Part shown: positions 1 through 7,909 of the stretch, piece after piece
Layout: the number at the start of each line of letters is the position of its first letter
Position numbering within the stretch: position 1 is the stretch's first letter
NCBI GenBank assembly: GCA_023664685.1
Contig: JAMPFC010000007.1
Location: 1-55,388 of the forward strand
Source of the DNA: Roseburia sp.
GTDB taxonomy: Bacteria; Bacillota; Clostridia; Lachnospirales; Lachnospiraceae
Direction: 5' to 3'
Length of the DNA stretch: 55,388 bases
Program-made: the position numbers and the translations under genes
Notes under the pieces: generated by a model
Told to the model about the DNA's origin: nothing
What the model saw: only the letters and a program-made list of their open reading frames with translations
Databases searched by the model: none

Positions 1-1461
1 CGCTACTTCCTCTGCCAGATCTGCCATGCGCAGCACATCCTGACGCCAAGTAGGGACATGTACCAGTTTCTTTTCCCTGTCTACCGGAAGATCAACCATT
101 TCAAAATAGCTTATCATCTCGTCCTCGCTGATCTCTGTTCCCAAAAGCGCATTGATCCGGTCTGCATCATAAGCCACCGTTTTTTCCTCACGCTTCACCG
201 GATAGACATCCACACATCCTCCGATCACCGTTCCGGCGCCAAGCTCTTCGATCAACTGACAGGCACGGTTCATCGCCTCCATCGTCGTATTCGGATCCAG
301 TCCTTTTTCAAACTTTGCCTGCGCATCGGTACGCATACCAAGTTTTTTACCGGAAAGACGGATATTGGTTCCGTCAAAACAAGCCGCCTCAAAGAGCATC
401 GTTTTTACATCATCCGTGATCTTTGAATTTTCTCCACCCATGATCCCGGCAATTCCCACTGCCTTCTCACCATCGCAGATCATAAGAACGGAGTCATCCA
501 TTTCTCGTTCCTGACCATCTAATGTCGTAAATTTCTCTCCGTTTGCCGCATTTCTCACCACGATCTTTCTTCCGGAGATCGTATCTAAATCATATGCATG
601 CATCGGCTGGGAATATTCTTCCATCACATAGTTTGTGATATCTACGATATTATTGATCGGACGGATTCCGCATGCCGCAAGCCTTCTCTGCATCCACTCT
701 GGCGAAGGTGCGATCCGGATATCTTTGACTACTCTCGCCACATAACGGGAACAAAGCTCCGTATTGTCAATCTGCACTGAAATATAATCCTCCGCTTTTT
801 CCTCATTTCCTACTTCGGAAATAACCGGCGGGCAAAATGGCTTGCGAAATGTCGCTGCCGCCTCTCTGGCAATCCCGATTACGCCAAAACAATCCACACG
901 GTTTGACGTCACCTCATATTCAAAATTAGCATCTCTGAGACCAAGAAGCTCGATGGCATCACTGCCAACCGGCGCCTCCTTATATTCCTCATTGTCGCTG
1001 AGGATATAAATTCCATTTTCCGGTGCATCCGGATAAAAATCTCTGGATGAGCCGAGTTCTTCGATGGAACACATCATACCGCACGATTCCACACCGCGAA
1101 GCTTTCCCTTTTTGATCTTGATTCCGCCGGGTGTCTTAGAACCATCATGCCCGCCTGCCACACGTCCGCCATCAAGGACGACCGGAACCTTCTGACCTTC
1201 TTTTACATTGGAGGCGCCCGTCACGATCTGCACCTGCGTCCCCTTCTCGTCCACAGCCACTTGGCACACCACGAGCTTATCTGCATCCGGATGCTTCTCG
1301 ATCTTCTCTATTTTCCCGACAATGATCTGATCCAGATCAGCGTCAAATTTTTCATATCCCTCTACCTTTGTGCCGGAAAGTGTCATGGCGTCCATGTACT
1401 CTTTTTCCGTACAATCCAGTTCAGGAACATATGCTTTTATCCATGATAATGGTGTATTCAT
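1..1461 (-). CDS. pheT: Phenylalanyl-tRNA synthetase beta subunit (3' end beyond window)
   Basis: The reverse complement from the ATG at 1461 is open for 487 codons to the window edge. It reads MNTPLSWIKAYVPEL at the start, then a tRNA-binding (EMAP/OB-like) region, then the B3/B4 core with SNRVDC and the AGIMGG motif. With pheS it forms the alpha2beta2 enzyme that charges tRNA-Phe in the cytoplasm. The start is preceded by an AGGGA ribosome site and lies 38 bases after the pheS stop, so the two are co-transcribed from the T-box-controlled promoter. The C-terminal part (B5 and anticodon-binding domains) is largely outside the window. Identity is secure from order and motifs. Confidence 0.96.
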   Translation of the reverse strand, partial: MNTPLSWIKAYVPELDCTEKEYMDAMTLSGTKVEGYEKFDADLDQIIVGKIEKIEKHPDADKLVVCQVAVDEKGTQVQIVTGASNVKEGQKVPVVLDGGRVAGGHDGSKTPGGIKIKKGKLRGVESCGMMCSIEELGSSRDFYPDAPENGIYILSDNEEYKEAPVGSDAIELLGLRDANFEYEVTSNRVDCFGVIGIAREAAATFRKPFCPPVISEVGNEEKAEDYISVQIDNTELCSRYVARVVKDIRIAPSPEWMQRRLAACGIRPINNIVDITNYVMEEYSQPMHAYDLDTISGRKIVVRNAANGEKFTTLDGQEREMDDSVLMICDGEKAVGIAGIMGGENSKITDDVKTMLFEAACFDGTNIRLSGKKLGMRTDAQAKFEKGLDPNTTMEAMNRACQLIEELGAGTVIGGCVDVYPVKREEKTVAYDADRINALLGTEISEDEMISYFEMVDLPVDREKKLVHVPTWRQDVLRMADLAEEVA

Positions 1462-1499
1462 CTCTTTCCCTCATTTCTGCGCAGTCTTTGCGCACTTAT

Positions 1500-2519
1500 T
1501 TAAAATTGCTCCAGAAAACGCTTATCATTTTCATAAAGCAGTCTCATATCATCAATTTCATACTTCAAAAGTGCGATCCGCTCGAGGCCGACGCCGAAAG
1601 CAAATCCCGTATATTCCTCTGGGTCGATCTTGCTCATCTCAAGGACATGCGGGTGAACCATACCACATCCGAGAATCTCGATCCAGCCCTCTCCTTTACA
1701 AAAACGGCATCCTTTTCCTCCGCATTTAAAACAGGTCACATCCATTTCTGCACTTGGCTCTGTAAATGGGAAGTGGTGGGGACGGAATTTCACCTTTGTA
1801 TCCTCGCCAAAAAGTCCTTTGGCAAATTCTTCCAGTGTTCCCTTCAAATCCGCAAATGTTATGTTTTTGTCGATCACAAGCCCTTCAATCTGGTGAAACG
1901 ACGGAGAATGTGTCGCATCGACTTCATCGGAGCGGAATACTCTTCCCGGCGCGATCATCCGGATTGGAAGTTTCCCCTCCTCCATGACACGCACTTGAAC
2001 CGATGAGGTCTGCGTCCTCAAAAGGAATTTATCATTGATGTAAAAAGTATCCTGCTCATCCTTTGCCGGATGGTTTGCCGGTATGTTCAACGCCTCAAAG
2101 TTATAATAATCGTATTCGACCTCCGGGCCTTCGACTACTTCATATCCCAGACCGACAAAAATCCTTTCCACTTCTTCAAGCGCAATCGTATTTGGATGAC
2201 GGTGTCCGAGATTTGGTTTCTTTCCCGGCAAGGTGACGTCGATTACCTCCGCCTTCATCTTCTCCTCACGGAGTGCCTTTGCAAAAGCAGCCTTCTTCTG
2301 CTCCAGTCTGCTCTCGATATCTTTTCTCGCCTCGTTCACAAGCTGCCCGACTTTTGGCCGATCCTCCGGCGCCACATCCTTCATGGATTTGAGAACACTC
2401 GTGAGTTCACCCTTCTTTCCCAGAAAAGCCACACGGATTTCATTTAATTTATCCAGTTCTTCCGATTTTTCAATCTGGGATAAGGCCTCCTGCATGATTT
2501 TTTCCAATTTTTCTTTCAT
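1500..2519 (-). CDS. pheS: Phenylalanyl-tRNA synthetase alpha subunit
   Basis: This is the 339-residue catalytic subunit, the usual bacterial PheS length. It has an N-terminal coiled coil, class II motif 2 (around [16 protein letters not shown]) and motif 3 ([16 protein letters not shown]), plus a cysteine cluster [13 protein letters not shown] start it at 2519 rather than at the longer open frame from 2576. AGGAA lies 12 bases before this ATG, and the product then begins [10 protein letters not shown], as family members do. It is directly downstream of a T-box leader and upstream of pheT. Confidence 0.97.
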   Translation of the reverse strand: MKEKLEKIMQEALSQIEKSEELDKLNEIRVAFLGKKGELTSVLKSMKDVAPEDRPKVGQLVNEARKDIESRLEQKKAAFAKALREEKMKAEVIDVTLPGKKPNLGHRHPNTIALEEVERIFVGLGYEVVEGPEVEYDYYNFEALNIPANHPAKDEQDTFYINDKFLLRTQTSSVQVRVMEEGKLPIRMIAPGRVFRSDEVDATHSPSFHQIEGLVIDKNITFADLKGTLEEFAKGLFGEDTKVKFRPHHFPFTEPSAEMDVTCFKCGGKGCRFCKGEGWIEILGCGMVHPHVLEMSKIDPEEYTGFAFGVGLERIALLKYEIDDMRLLYENDKRFLEQF

Positions 2520-2591
2520 GATCTTTCTCATTCCTTTCGCATACACGATTTTTGTCAGGGGATGAACCTGCAACACAGCATATTTTTCTGC

Positions 2592-2646
2592 AAAAAGAGT
2601 CCATCCCCTCAGATATGTACTCCATATCGGTAAGGGACGGACTCTC
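2592..2646 (-). terminator. T-box attenuator hairpin
   Basis: On the minus strand GAGTCCGTCCCTT pairs with GGGGATGGACTC and is followed by TTTTT. It overlaps the region that would form the antiterminator with the T-box, so it is the regulated terminator of the leader. Confidence 0.9.
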
Positions 2647-2893
2647 TCCGCGGTACCACCCTGATTCCTATCATTATCATAACATATAATAGACTCTCAT
2701 TGTCGCTTAACGCGCAGCCACGTCACTTCCTACGATCCGCCCTGAAAACAGAGCTTTTTTCAAAAGTGAAACTCCAGTGTGAATTTCAGCAGCTAAAGGA
2801 ACCTGACAGGACTCTCAGCCGGTGATCCTGTCTCTCTGAAGGAAAATAACTGCCTGCGGGAATATCCCTGCACCTTCATCGTCTTTCAAAATT
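2592..2893 (-). ncRNA. T-box leader (tRNA-Phe-sensing) of pheST
   Basis: The minus strand contains the canonical T-box sequence AGGGTGGTACCGCG (2649-2662), followed by a terminator stem ending in a T-run. Upstream is about 230 bases of structured leader. A TTC triplet in GAAATTCACAC is a plausible phenylalanine specifier. Uncharged tRNA-Phe would pair with both the specifier and the T-box and block termination, raising pheST expression when charging is low. The specifier assignment is inferred; the T-box motif is seen directly. Confidence 0.93.
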
Positions 2894-2900
2894 TGGCTTT

Positions 2901-2930
2901 ATACTATCACAAAAATGGGGGATGTGTCAA
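2901..2930 (-). promoter_or_regulatory. pheST promoter
   Basis: On the minus strand TTGACA (2925-2930), an 18-base spacer and TAGTAT (2901-2906) lie just upstream of the T-box leader. The proposed element end begins only six bases upstream of the -35 box. Confidence 0.75.
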
Positions 2931-2935
2931 TGGTT

Positions 2936-2958
2936 TTTTCGCCACTATTACAGAAATT
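2936..2958. repeat. Putative attL direct repeat
   Basis: The core CCACTATTACAGAAATT (2942-2958) is identical to 38237-38253. A further TTTTC matches upstream of it, and one mismatch (G here, T at the right copy) lies between. It sits in the intergenic gap between the pheS promoter and the first element gene. A 23-base repeat spaced 35.3 kb apart exactly around the conjugative block is best explained as an attachment-site duplication. Confidence 0.72.
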
Positions 2959-3150
2959 GCAAATGTCAAGTTTTTCTGCACATTTAGGATAATATTTTTT
3001 GATTTACCTAAAATATGCTAAAAATATGCAGTTATTTGGATTTTTTAATTAGCAGGTATGTCTATATAATATTTAATATATATTTAGGGTATGTATTAAA
3101 AAAAGGCTGTCCTGTGTCAGCTTTTCAAACAATATTAAATTGTACCGCCT

Positions 3151-4203
3151 CTACATAGCCACCCTCCGTTGTTCATCTTGGAACACTTCTTCTGCACTCC
3201 TCCATCCAAACAGCTTACGTGGGTACTGGTTGATCCAATGCTCCAATTTCTTTATCTCATGTTGTGGTACGCTGTCAAAACTTCCGCCCTTTGGATAGAA
3301 CCTGCGAACCAGTTTATTATTGTTTTCATTAGAACCACGTTCACTACTGCAATATGGATGACAATAATACACCTTAGTACGCTTCTTCTTATTTCTCCTC
3401 GAACGCTCCATCCCCTGCCAGTCTGAAAACTCTGATCCATTATCCACCGTAATTGTCTTAAACATCTCCCGGAATCCTCTCTCGGTGAATTTTCTTTCCA
3501 GTTTATCCAAGATGCGGACTACCTCCGCCATTGTATGTTCGTTTAGCATCTCAATAATCTCTACCCTTGTTTTTCTTTCTGTAAGAACCAGAAAGGATTT
3601 CTTGGATTTTCCCTGCCCGCCAACAACCGTATCCATTTCCCAATTTCCTAACTCCTCACGTTTTAGTATTTCCACCGGTCTTTCCTCTATACTTGTACCT
3701 ACACTTAAACGTTTCTGCACCCTGCGCTTTTTCTTTCCCTTTTTCTTCGCCACACGGTATGGACAATCCATCATGGTAAGATTAAGAAATACCCCACCCT
3801 TAATATAATTGTACAGTGTCGTCAGACAGATCTTAGTATCAAACTTCAATCCTTTTCTTTTTATCTCTGCAAGTGCAACCGCCGGAGAGTTCTTTTCATC
3901 CCCAACTGTTTTTTCCACATATTTTACAAACTTATAATCACAGCCAACTTTCAGGGGACGTCCTTTTCTCCCTTTATTTTCATTTGCTTTCGCTTGTGCC
4001 AAATCTGGACTGTAGATTTCACTTTCCGTCCAGTCAGAATTTCTTTTTATTGTTTTTCCACGTTTCAATTCCCGATAAATACTGCTATGATGAAAACCAA
4101 GCAGATCAGCAATCTCCTGCGGTTTATGTCCTGCCCTGAGCAACGTTTCAATTCTAAGACGATCTTCCCATTTGATTGTTTTGTAAGCCTTCTCTTCTGT
4201 CAC
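3151..4203 (-). CDS. IS30-family DDE transposase
   Basis: This 350-residue protein is full length for the family. An N-terminal helix-turn-helix (about residues 8-50, with IADLLGFHHSSIYRELKRG) recognises the ends. The catalytic core shows all three acidic residues: D in NWEMDTV, D in TVDNGSEF and E in SERGSNEN. It starts at a GTG (4203) behind AAGGAGG. It reads toward attL and is the first element gene inside the repeat. I could not identify clear terminal inverted repeats, so whether it is an independent insertion sequence or a captured gene of the element is open. No frameshift is visible, so it is probably active. Confidence 0.9.
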   Translation of the reverse strand: MTEEKAYKTIKWEDRLRIETLLRAGHKPQEIADLLGFHHSSIYRELKRGKTIKRNSDWTESEIYSPDLAQAKANENKGRKGRPLKVGCDYKFVKYVEKTVGDEKNSPAVALAEIKRKGLKFDTKICLTTLYNYIKGGVFLNLTMMDCPYRVAKKKGKKKRRVQKRLSVGTSIEERPVEILKREELGNWEMDTVVGGQGKSKKSFLVLTERKTRVEIIEMLNEHTMAEVVRILDKLERKFTERGFREMFKTITVDNGSEFSDWQGMERSRRNKKKRTKVYYCHPYCSSERGSNENNNKLVRRFYPKGGSFDSVPQHEIKKLEHWINQYPRKLFGWRSAEEVFQDEQRRVAM

Positions 4204-4231
4204 TTTAACTAAACCTCCTTAAAACAGCAAT

Positions 4232-4253
4232 GGCGGAGAACCCTCTCTCCGCC
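4232..4253. other. Perfect 8-bp hairpin between IS30 and CAP genes
   Basis: GGCGGAGA and TCTCCGCC form a perfect stem with a six-base loop. It lies 3' of the CAP gene and 5' of the transposase. It could be a weak terminator for the CAP gene or a structure limiting read-through into the transposase. No T-run directly follows on the minus strand, so terminator function is uncertain. Confidence 0.5.
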
Positions 4254-4277
4254 AAAACCTGTTACACTTCGTTTCGT

Positions 4278-5345
4278 TTATCTTTTTTCACTAGATAACA
4301 CGATTTCAATTATACCTTCAGAGGCACCCCGGGCAGTAAAAGTTACATTTGCTGCTTTTCGATAGCCTTCTGGCACAGATATTTCAATAACTTTATATGT
4401 TTTTCCAATAACATATTCTTCAAATTCAAACAAACTATACGTACTGTTTTTAGATGGAGAACTGCTTCTACATACCTCATTACCATTTTCATCTACAACC
4501 ATTATTGCCGAACCCGAAATACCTTCTCCAGTAGTATTATCAGTTCTTGTGATTCTTAATATTACATTCTCCGTTTTCCAGTTTTCTATAACCGATAAAG
4601 ATTTTGAACTAAAGATTGCAACCCATGTGTTAGTTTTTTCGCAATACGCAATCGCTCCACATTGCCAATGGCTATCTATCATATTTCCATAATGCCCAGA
4701 AGAATTTTTCCATGCTTCTATTGCGGATATTGGATAGGTTGAACCTTTATACAAATTTTCACCTTCTGGCGGATTACCTATACTTATTCCATATAAACAG
4801 AAATATTCATCTGCTCGCTCATCCATGTTATGATGATAATCAAACCCATCTTTACTACCTCGAAGAGATGCGAATCTCCACAGCTCCTCCGACCATTCCA
4901 ACTCCTTTTTCCCTACTTTTTTTCTTTCCTCATTTTGAAGTTCAAATGCCTCTTGGGCCTTCTGCTTTTCACTTCCCCCAATGTCTGTATTGAACCAAAG
5001 CGTACTCACCTTCATCTTCCCAGATGTCAGCTTTCTTTTTACTTTTACATTGATCATTACACTGCCAATCTTTTTTCCCGTAACTTTTACACAGTACTTT
5101 TTACCACCGTTTGCCTTTGCCACCCTCACATTAGCAACCGATTTATTACTGGTCTTTGCTGTTACTTTTTTTAACGTGCCTTTTCCTTTTTGTTTCTTTT
5201 TTATTGTATAAATCGTTTTAGTTTTTCCTTTCTGTATCTCTGGAGCAATCCGTATCGTTTTTGCATCACAGCTAACCGTTCCCATAAATGCCAACAGTGT
5301 TCCTGCCATCAATAAAAAGAATAAATTTTTGATCCGCCTTTTCAT
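4278..5345 (-). CDS. Secreted CAP-domain protein with Cna-B-like C-terminal domain
   Basis: This is a 355-residue exported protein. A signal peptide with hydrophobic stretch (FFLLMAGTLLAFMG) ends near residue 25. A lysine-rich region of about 90 residues follows. A CAP/SCP-PR1 domain then spans about 130-255 (ELQNEERKKVGKKEL, HHNMDE, GENLYKG, SGHYGNM, WVAIFSS). The last 90 residues look like a prealbumin-type Cna-B fold. CAP proteins of Clostridia are surface or secreted factors whose activity is mostly unknown. I start at 5345, eight bases after AGGAG, not at the upstream GTG that overlaps that site. It is element cargo, and its promoter shares sequence with the parA promoter. Confidence 0.85.
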   Translation of the reverse strand: MKRRIKNLFFLLMAGTLLAFMGTVSCDAKTIRIAPEIQKGKTKTIYTIKKKQKGKGTLKKVTAKTSNKSVANVRVAKANGGKKYCVKVTGKKIGSVMINVKVKRKLTSGKMKVSTLWFNTDIGGSEKQKAQEAFELQNEERKKVGKKELEWSEELWRFASLRGSKDGFDYHHNMDERADEYFCLYGISIGNPPEGENLYKGSTYPISAIEAWKNSSGHYGNMIDSHWQCGAIAYCEKTNTWVAIFSSKSLSVIENWKTENVILRITRTDNTTGEGISGSAIMVVDENGNEVCRSSSPSKNSTYSLFEFEEYVIGKTYKVIEISVPEGYRKAANVTFTARGASEGIIEIVLSSEKR

Positions 5346-5377
5346 CTCAATCACTCCTTTACTTATATTATATAACT

Positions 5378-5406
5378 ATTATATATTATATAATGATTAT
5401 TGTCAA
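5378..5406 (-). promoter_or_regulatory. CAP gene promoter
   Basis: On the minus strand TTGACA (5401-5406), a 17-base spacer and TATAAT (5378-5383) form a consensus sigma-A promoter upstream of the CAP gene. Confidence 0.75.
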
Positions 5407-5414
5407 TAGTATTC

Positions 5415-5434
5415 TGCCATCTTTTTTGACAAAT
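5415..5434. repeat. 20-base promoter-associated repeat, copy 1
   Basis: TGCCATCTTTTTTGACAAAT here is identical to 8855-8874. In both places it lies eight bases upstream of the -35 box, pointing to a shared regulator or a duplicated promoter region. Confidence 0.7.
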
Positions 5435-5617
5435 TGTCTCTTACATACATGTTGCAGAAGTTTAAACATTATAACATAATTTCTTAAAAGCTTATGTCGA
5501 ATCTTGTCGAAAAATATTGATTTTCTTTATCCTTAAATCATAGACATTTCACGATACTTTAAATAGCCTCTGAAAGAAAATCTTCCAGAGACTATAATAT
5601 CTGCCTTGTTATGTTAC

Positions 5618-5633
5618 AGGTCACAAATGACCT
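5618..5633. promoter_or_regulatory. Dispersed palindrome, site 1
   Basis: AGGTCACAAATGACCT is a perfect 6-bp inverted repeat overlapping the stop codon of the gene at 5632-5994. Its central four bases read CAAA on the plus strand, opposite to most of the other sites. Confidence 0.85.
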
Positions 5634-5994
5634 ACTCCCTTTTTTCGATATTGATCCCAGTGCTGTCCATGCTGATCAGCAGCGCACAGTAATCAAGCAT
5701 AGCTTGAAAGAACACCTGTGATATCCTGCATCCCTTTTCTTCCGCCACTTCTTCCAACTGCTTTTTCTGTCCGTCCTCGATATAAACAGTCAGTAGTGAT
5801 TTCCGCTCAATGTAGTCCGGATCGCTCCGCTGGGTAAGCAGTATCCGGGGATCTATCCTCTTCTCACCCTCCATAAAGTTCCGGATCGCCCGCCTTGTAA
5901 AAACAACCTTGCTGATCTCCTCTCTGTCCGAAAGGTAGTTGACCAGTTCAAAAACTTCTCCTGATACATAGCCTGAAAAAAGTTTTTTTGCCAT
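5632..5994 (-). CDS. Small basic DNA-binding-like protein, last gene of par operon
   Basis: This 120-residue soluble protein has no recognised name. The C-terminal third (ERKSLLTVYIEDGQKKQLEEVAEEKG and on) has the strand-helix-helix look of ribbon-helix-helix proteins. The middle is rich in charged residues. The start at 5994 follows GAGGT by six bases; the upstream ATG at 6000 is too close to it. It lies 25 bases behind parB, with palindromes at both its ends (sites 1 and 2). By position it could be an auxiliary partition or repressor protein that binds those palindromes. That function is inferred. Confidence 0.7.
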   Translation of the reverse strand: MAKKLFSGYVSGEVFELVNYLSDREEISKVVFTRRAIRNFMEGEKRIDPRILLTQRSDPDYIERKSLLTVYIEDGQKKQLEEVAEEKGCRISQVFFQAMLDYCALLISMDSTGINIEKRE

Positions 5995-6016
5995 AACCAT
6001 ACCTCATCTTTTCTGG

Positions 6017-6032
6017 AGGTCATTTGTGACCC
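6017..6032. promoter_or_regulatory. Dispersed palindrome, site 2
   Basis: AGGTCATTTGTGACCC lies at the parB 3' end. It contains the parB stop codon, so the last ParB residues GGHK are encoded by the palindrome. Confidence 0.85.
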
Positions 6033-7006
6033 CCTATCAAATTTTCTATCTGCCTTATATAAAAATGATATTTTTCTTCTGCTGATTCGTCAAGTAAAAT
6101 TTTACTTTCTTCCAGATCTTTTATGATCCCTGCGATATCTTCCTGAAACATTTCCGGCGTGAGCTGTCTTGTTTTGACAGAAGTCTTTTTATAATTCTTT
6201 ACGTCTCCAGAACGGATATTTGTATTTTCAGATGCTTTGGCAAGCTTCTCCTGCTCGTCCTTGTTCAGAGCTTCCACTGCTTTTTCAGCCACGCTTACGG
6301 AAACCTTATTATTCAAAAGGGCATCCTTCAGGGCATCACTCCCCTGCTTGTCCACTTTCTCATATTTGTTGATCTGTCCTCTGGATAACCCGGTAGTCTT
6401 AGTAAGGATATCCCTCGTCGTCTGCCCTTTGATCTGGATCCTGCTTTCTTCTCCATCCTCATCTGAACCATCAATATATTCAATCCCTTTTTCCCGGAGT
6501 TCCTCGATGATGCTCTTCCATTCTTGGATTTCGATATACATATCACCGTCTGTATATTTTCTTGCCTCTTTATTTGTGATGATGATCGCATATCTTTCCT
6601 TATTCTCTTCGGAGAGCGGCAGCTTGATCAGTTCCGTACCCTTCTCCACACATGGGATCAGGGTATCCTCCGTCCAGTCAGAAACTTCTTTGTCTGCGAT
6701 CAGCCGGTCAATGGCTGCCAGTCTGCGTTCTCCGCCCAAGAGCAGATACCTTCCATCCGGTTTCCTGCTCACATGCAATGGTTCTACCAGAGTAAAATCC
6801 CGAATCGAATTTGCTAGTGATGCAATTCCTTTGATACTGTATTTGTTGTTTGGGTTTTTATCGATCAGGGTTCTTGGAACTTGGATCGTCTTAGCAGCCA
6901 CTTGGTTCTTGGATACTTCTGAAAGCAGTCCCGCACCAACCTGCACTCCTCCTTCCGGCTTATTTTTCGCTGCTCCTTTTATTGAATCAACACTAAATTT
7001 TCCCAT
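6020..7006 (-). CDS. parB: ParB-family partition protein
   Basis: This 328-residue protein has the ParB/Spo0J N-terminal domain with LLLGGERRLAAIDRL (about residues 89-103), the box II nucleotide-binding motif. The usual third arginine of GERRxRA is an alanine here. A central HTH (about 197-222, TRDILTKTTGLSRGQINKYEKV) follows, then a variable C-terminal dimerisation region. It would bind a centromere site and work with ParA in segregating the circular form. It starts at the second in-frame ATG (7006), eight bases after AAAGGA. It is preceded by two palindromes 83 bases apart (sites 3 and 4), and its 3' end is inside site 2. Confidence 0.9.
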   Translation of the reverse strand: MGKFSVDSIKGAAKNKPEGGVQVGAGLLSEVSKNQVAAKTIQVPRTLIDKNPNNKYSIKGIASLANSIRDFTLVEPLHVSRKPDGRYLLLGGERRLAAIDRLIADKEVSDWTEDTLIPCVEKGTELIKLPLSEENKERYAIIITNKEARKYTDGDMYIEIQEWKSIIEELREKGIEYIDGSDEDGEESRIQIKGQTTRDILTKTTGLSRGQINKYEKVDKQGSDALKDALLNNKVSVSVAEKAVEALNKDEQEKLAKASENTNIRSGDVKNYKKTSVKTRQLTPEMFQEDIAGIIKDLEESKILLDESAEEKYHFYIRQIENLIGGHK

Positions 7007-7027
7007 GCTCATCTTCCTTTCTGTTAC

Positions 7028-7043
7028 AGGTCATTTGTGACCT
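7028..7043. promoter_or_regulatory. Dispersed palindrome, site 3
   Basis: AGGTCATTTGTGACCT, a perfect 6-bp inverted repeat, lies 22 bases upstream of the parB start. It is embedded in CTGTTACAGGTCATTTG, a context repeated at site 4. Confidence 0.87.
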
Positions 7044-7110
7044 CCTGCCTCTCTGTATCTTAGTTCTGCTTTTGGAAACCATATCAGATATTAAAAATGC
7101 TTTCTGTTAC

Positions 7111-7126
7111 AGGTCATTTGTGACCC
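7111..7126. promoter_or_regulatory. Dispersed palindrome, site 4
   Basis: AGGTCATTTGTGACCC lies just downstream of the VapD stop codon in the parB upstream gap. The preceding CTGTTAC is shared with site 3. Confidence 0.87.
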
Positions 7127-7133
7127 CTTCTGT

Positions 7134-7574
7134 TTACCGTTCAAAATTTATTCCTTTCGGTTTCGGTTTTCTGCCCGGTATTTTGTTTGCCTTTTTTTGT
7201 TTCTCAAAAATATCTCTTAAATCCGGTTCTTTCTCCAGTCCGTTCCGTGCCAGTTCTTCTACATCCTGAAGGATGCCGGTAAGGTCATGTTCTTCTGAAA
7301 TCCTTGCATAACTCATCTTATTCACGCAGTCTTTCAGCCACGGTTTTTCTTCCTGTATTCCCTTTACTGTACGGATCACATCCACCTCATCCTTCTCGCC
7401 GGCAGAATGATAGACAGACCCCTGCTCATGTTCATACCCTTGTTTCTCCATAAATGAGCGTATCTCATAATATGCATTTGTGTAATGATTCCCGCTCATC
7501 GGCTCATAGATGTCTTTTAGTGACTGCACATCCAGATCAAAGTAAACGGAAACCCTGCTTTGGCTTTTTTCCAC
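7134..7574 (-). CDS. VapD-like endoribonuclease toxin
   Basis: This 146-residue protein has a VapD/Cas2-like ferredoxin fold pattern: an N-terminal YFDLDV strand, the NAYYEIRSFMEKQGYEHEQGSVY helix-strand unit typical of VapD, then PWLKDCV. About 50 further C-terminal residues are lysine-rich. VapD proteins are mRNA-cleaving toxins, usually of plasmids and accessory islands. A GTG start (7574) lies seven bases after GAGGT, ten bases after the preceding small gene. The position inside the par cluster suggests post-segregational killing that stabilises the element. VapD family membership is well supported; toxicity is inferred. Confidence 0.82.
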   Translation of the reverse strand: MEKSQSRVSVYFDLDVQSLKDIYEPMSGNHYTNAYYEIRSFMEKQGYEHEQGSVYHSAGEKDEVDVIRTVKGIQEEKPWLKDCVNKMSYARISEEHDLTGILQDVEELARNGLEKEPDLRDIFEKQKKANKIPGRKPKPKGINFER

Positions 7575-7584
7575 TTATGATACC

Positions 7585-7893
7585 TCATTTCTGTTGTCTG
7601 GCATCCCATGCTAACTTACTGGCCTTTATATCTTCCCGCCTGCCATCCGTCTCGTCATCCATATACCATTCGCTTACCAGTTCAAAAAACCAGTCCGTTC
7701 TTTCCAGTGTGAGCATGGCAACGCCAAATGAAGCCAGTTCCTTTGATGAAGTGATCCCGGTATAACGCCCCTCTCCCGTCTTTATGATCTCCGGTCTGTT
7801 ATAAACACGATCCACAAGTGCCATCACCTTATCATAATCAAGGTTCTGTTCTTCGACCTTTTTCCGGTCTAATTTTATCGTAACTTTAAACAT
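7585..7893 (-). CDS. Small protein upstream of vapD, possible antitoxin
   Basis: This 102-residue acidic/mixed protein is not confidently assigned to a family. It begins MFKVTIKLDRKKVEE. The start at 7893 is chosen because AAAGGAG lies seven bases upstream, while the ATG at 7899 almost abuts it. It lies immediately before vapD (gap 10 bases) and after parA (site 5 lies between). The paired arrangement fits an antitoxin-toxin module, which is the only basis for the suggestion. Confidence 0.65.
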   Translation of the reverse strand: MFKVTIKLDRKKVEEQNLDYDKVMALVDRVYNRPEIIKTGEGRYTGITSSKELASFGVAMLTLERTDWFFELVSEWYMDDETDGRREDIKASKLAWDARQQK

Positions 7894-7909
7894 GGCCATT
7901 CTCCTTTGC

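Noticed and set aside
1368-2006. 212-codon plus-strand frame over pheS
   Set aside because: It is a shadow of the pheS coding sequence.
3151-4203. IS30 transposase as the integrase of the whole element
   Set aside because: IS30-type transposition makes target duplications of only a few bases, whereas the flanking repeat is 23 bases; it is kept only as an open alternative.
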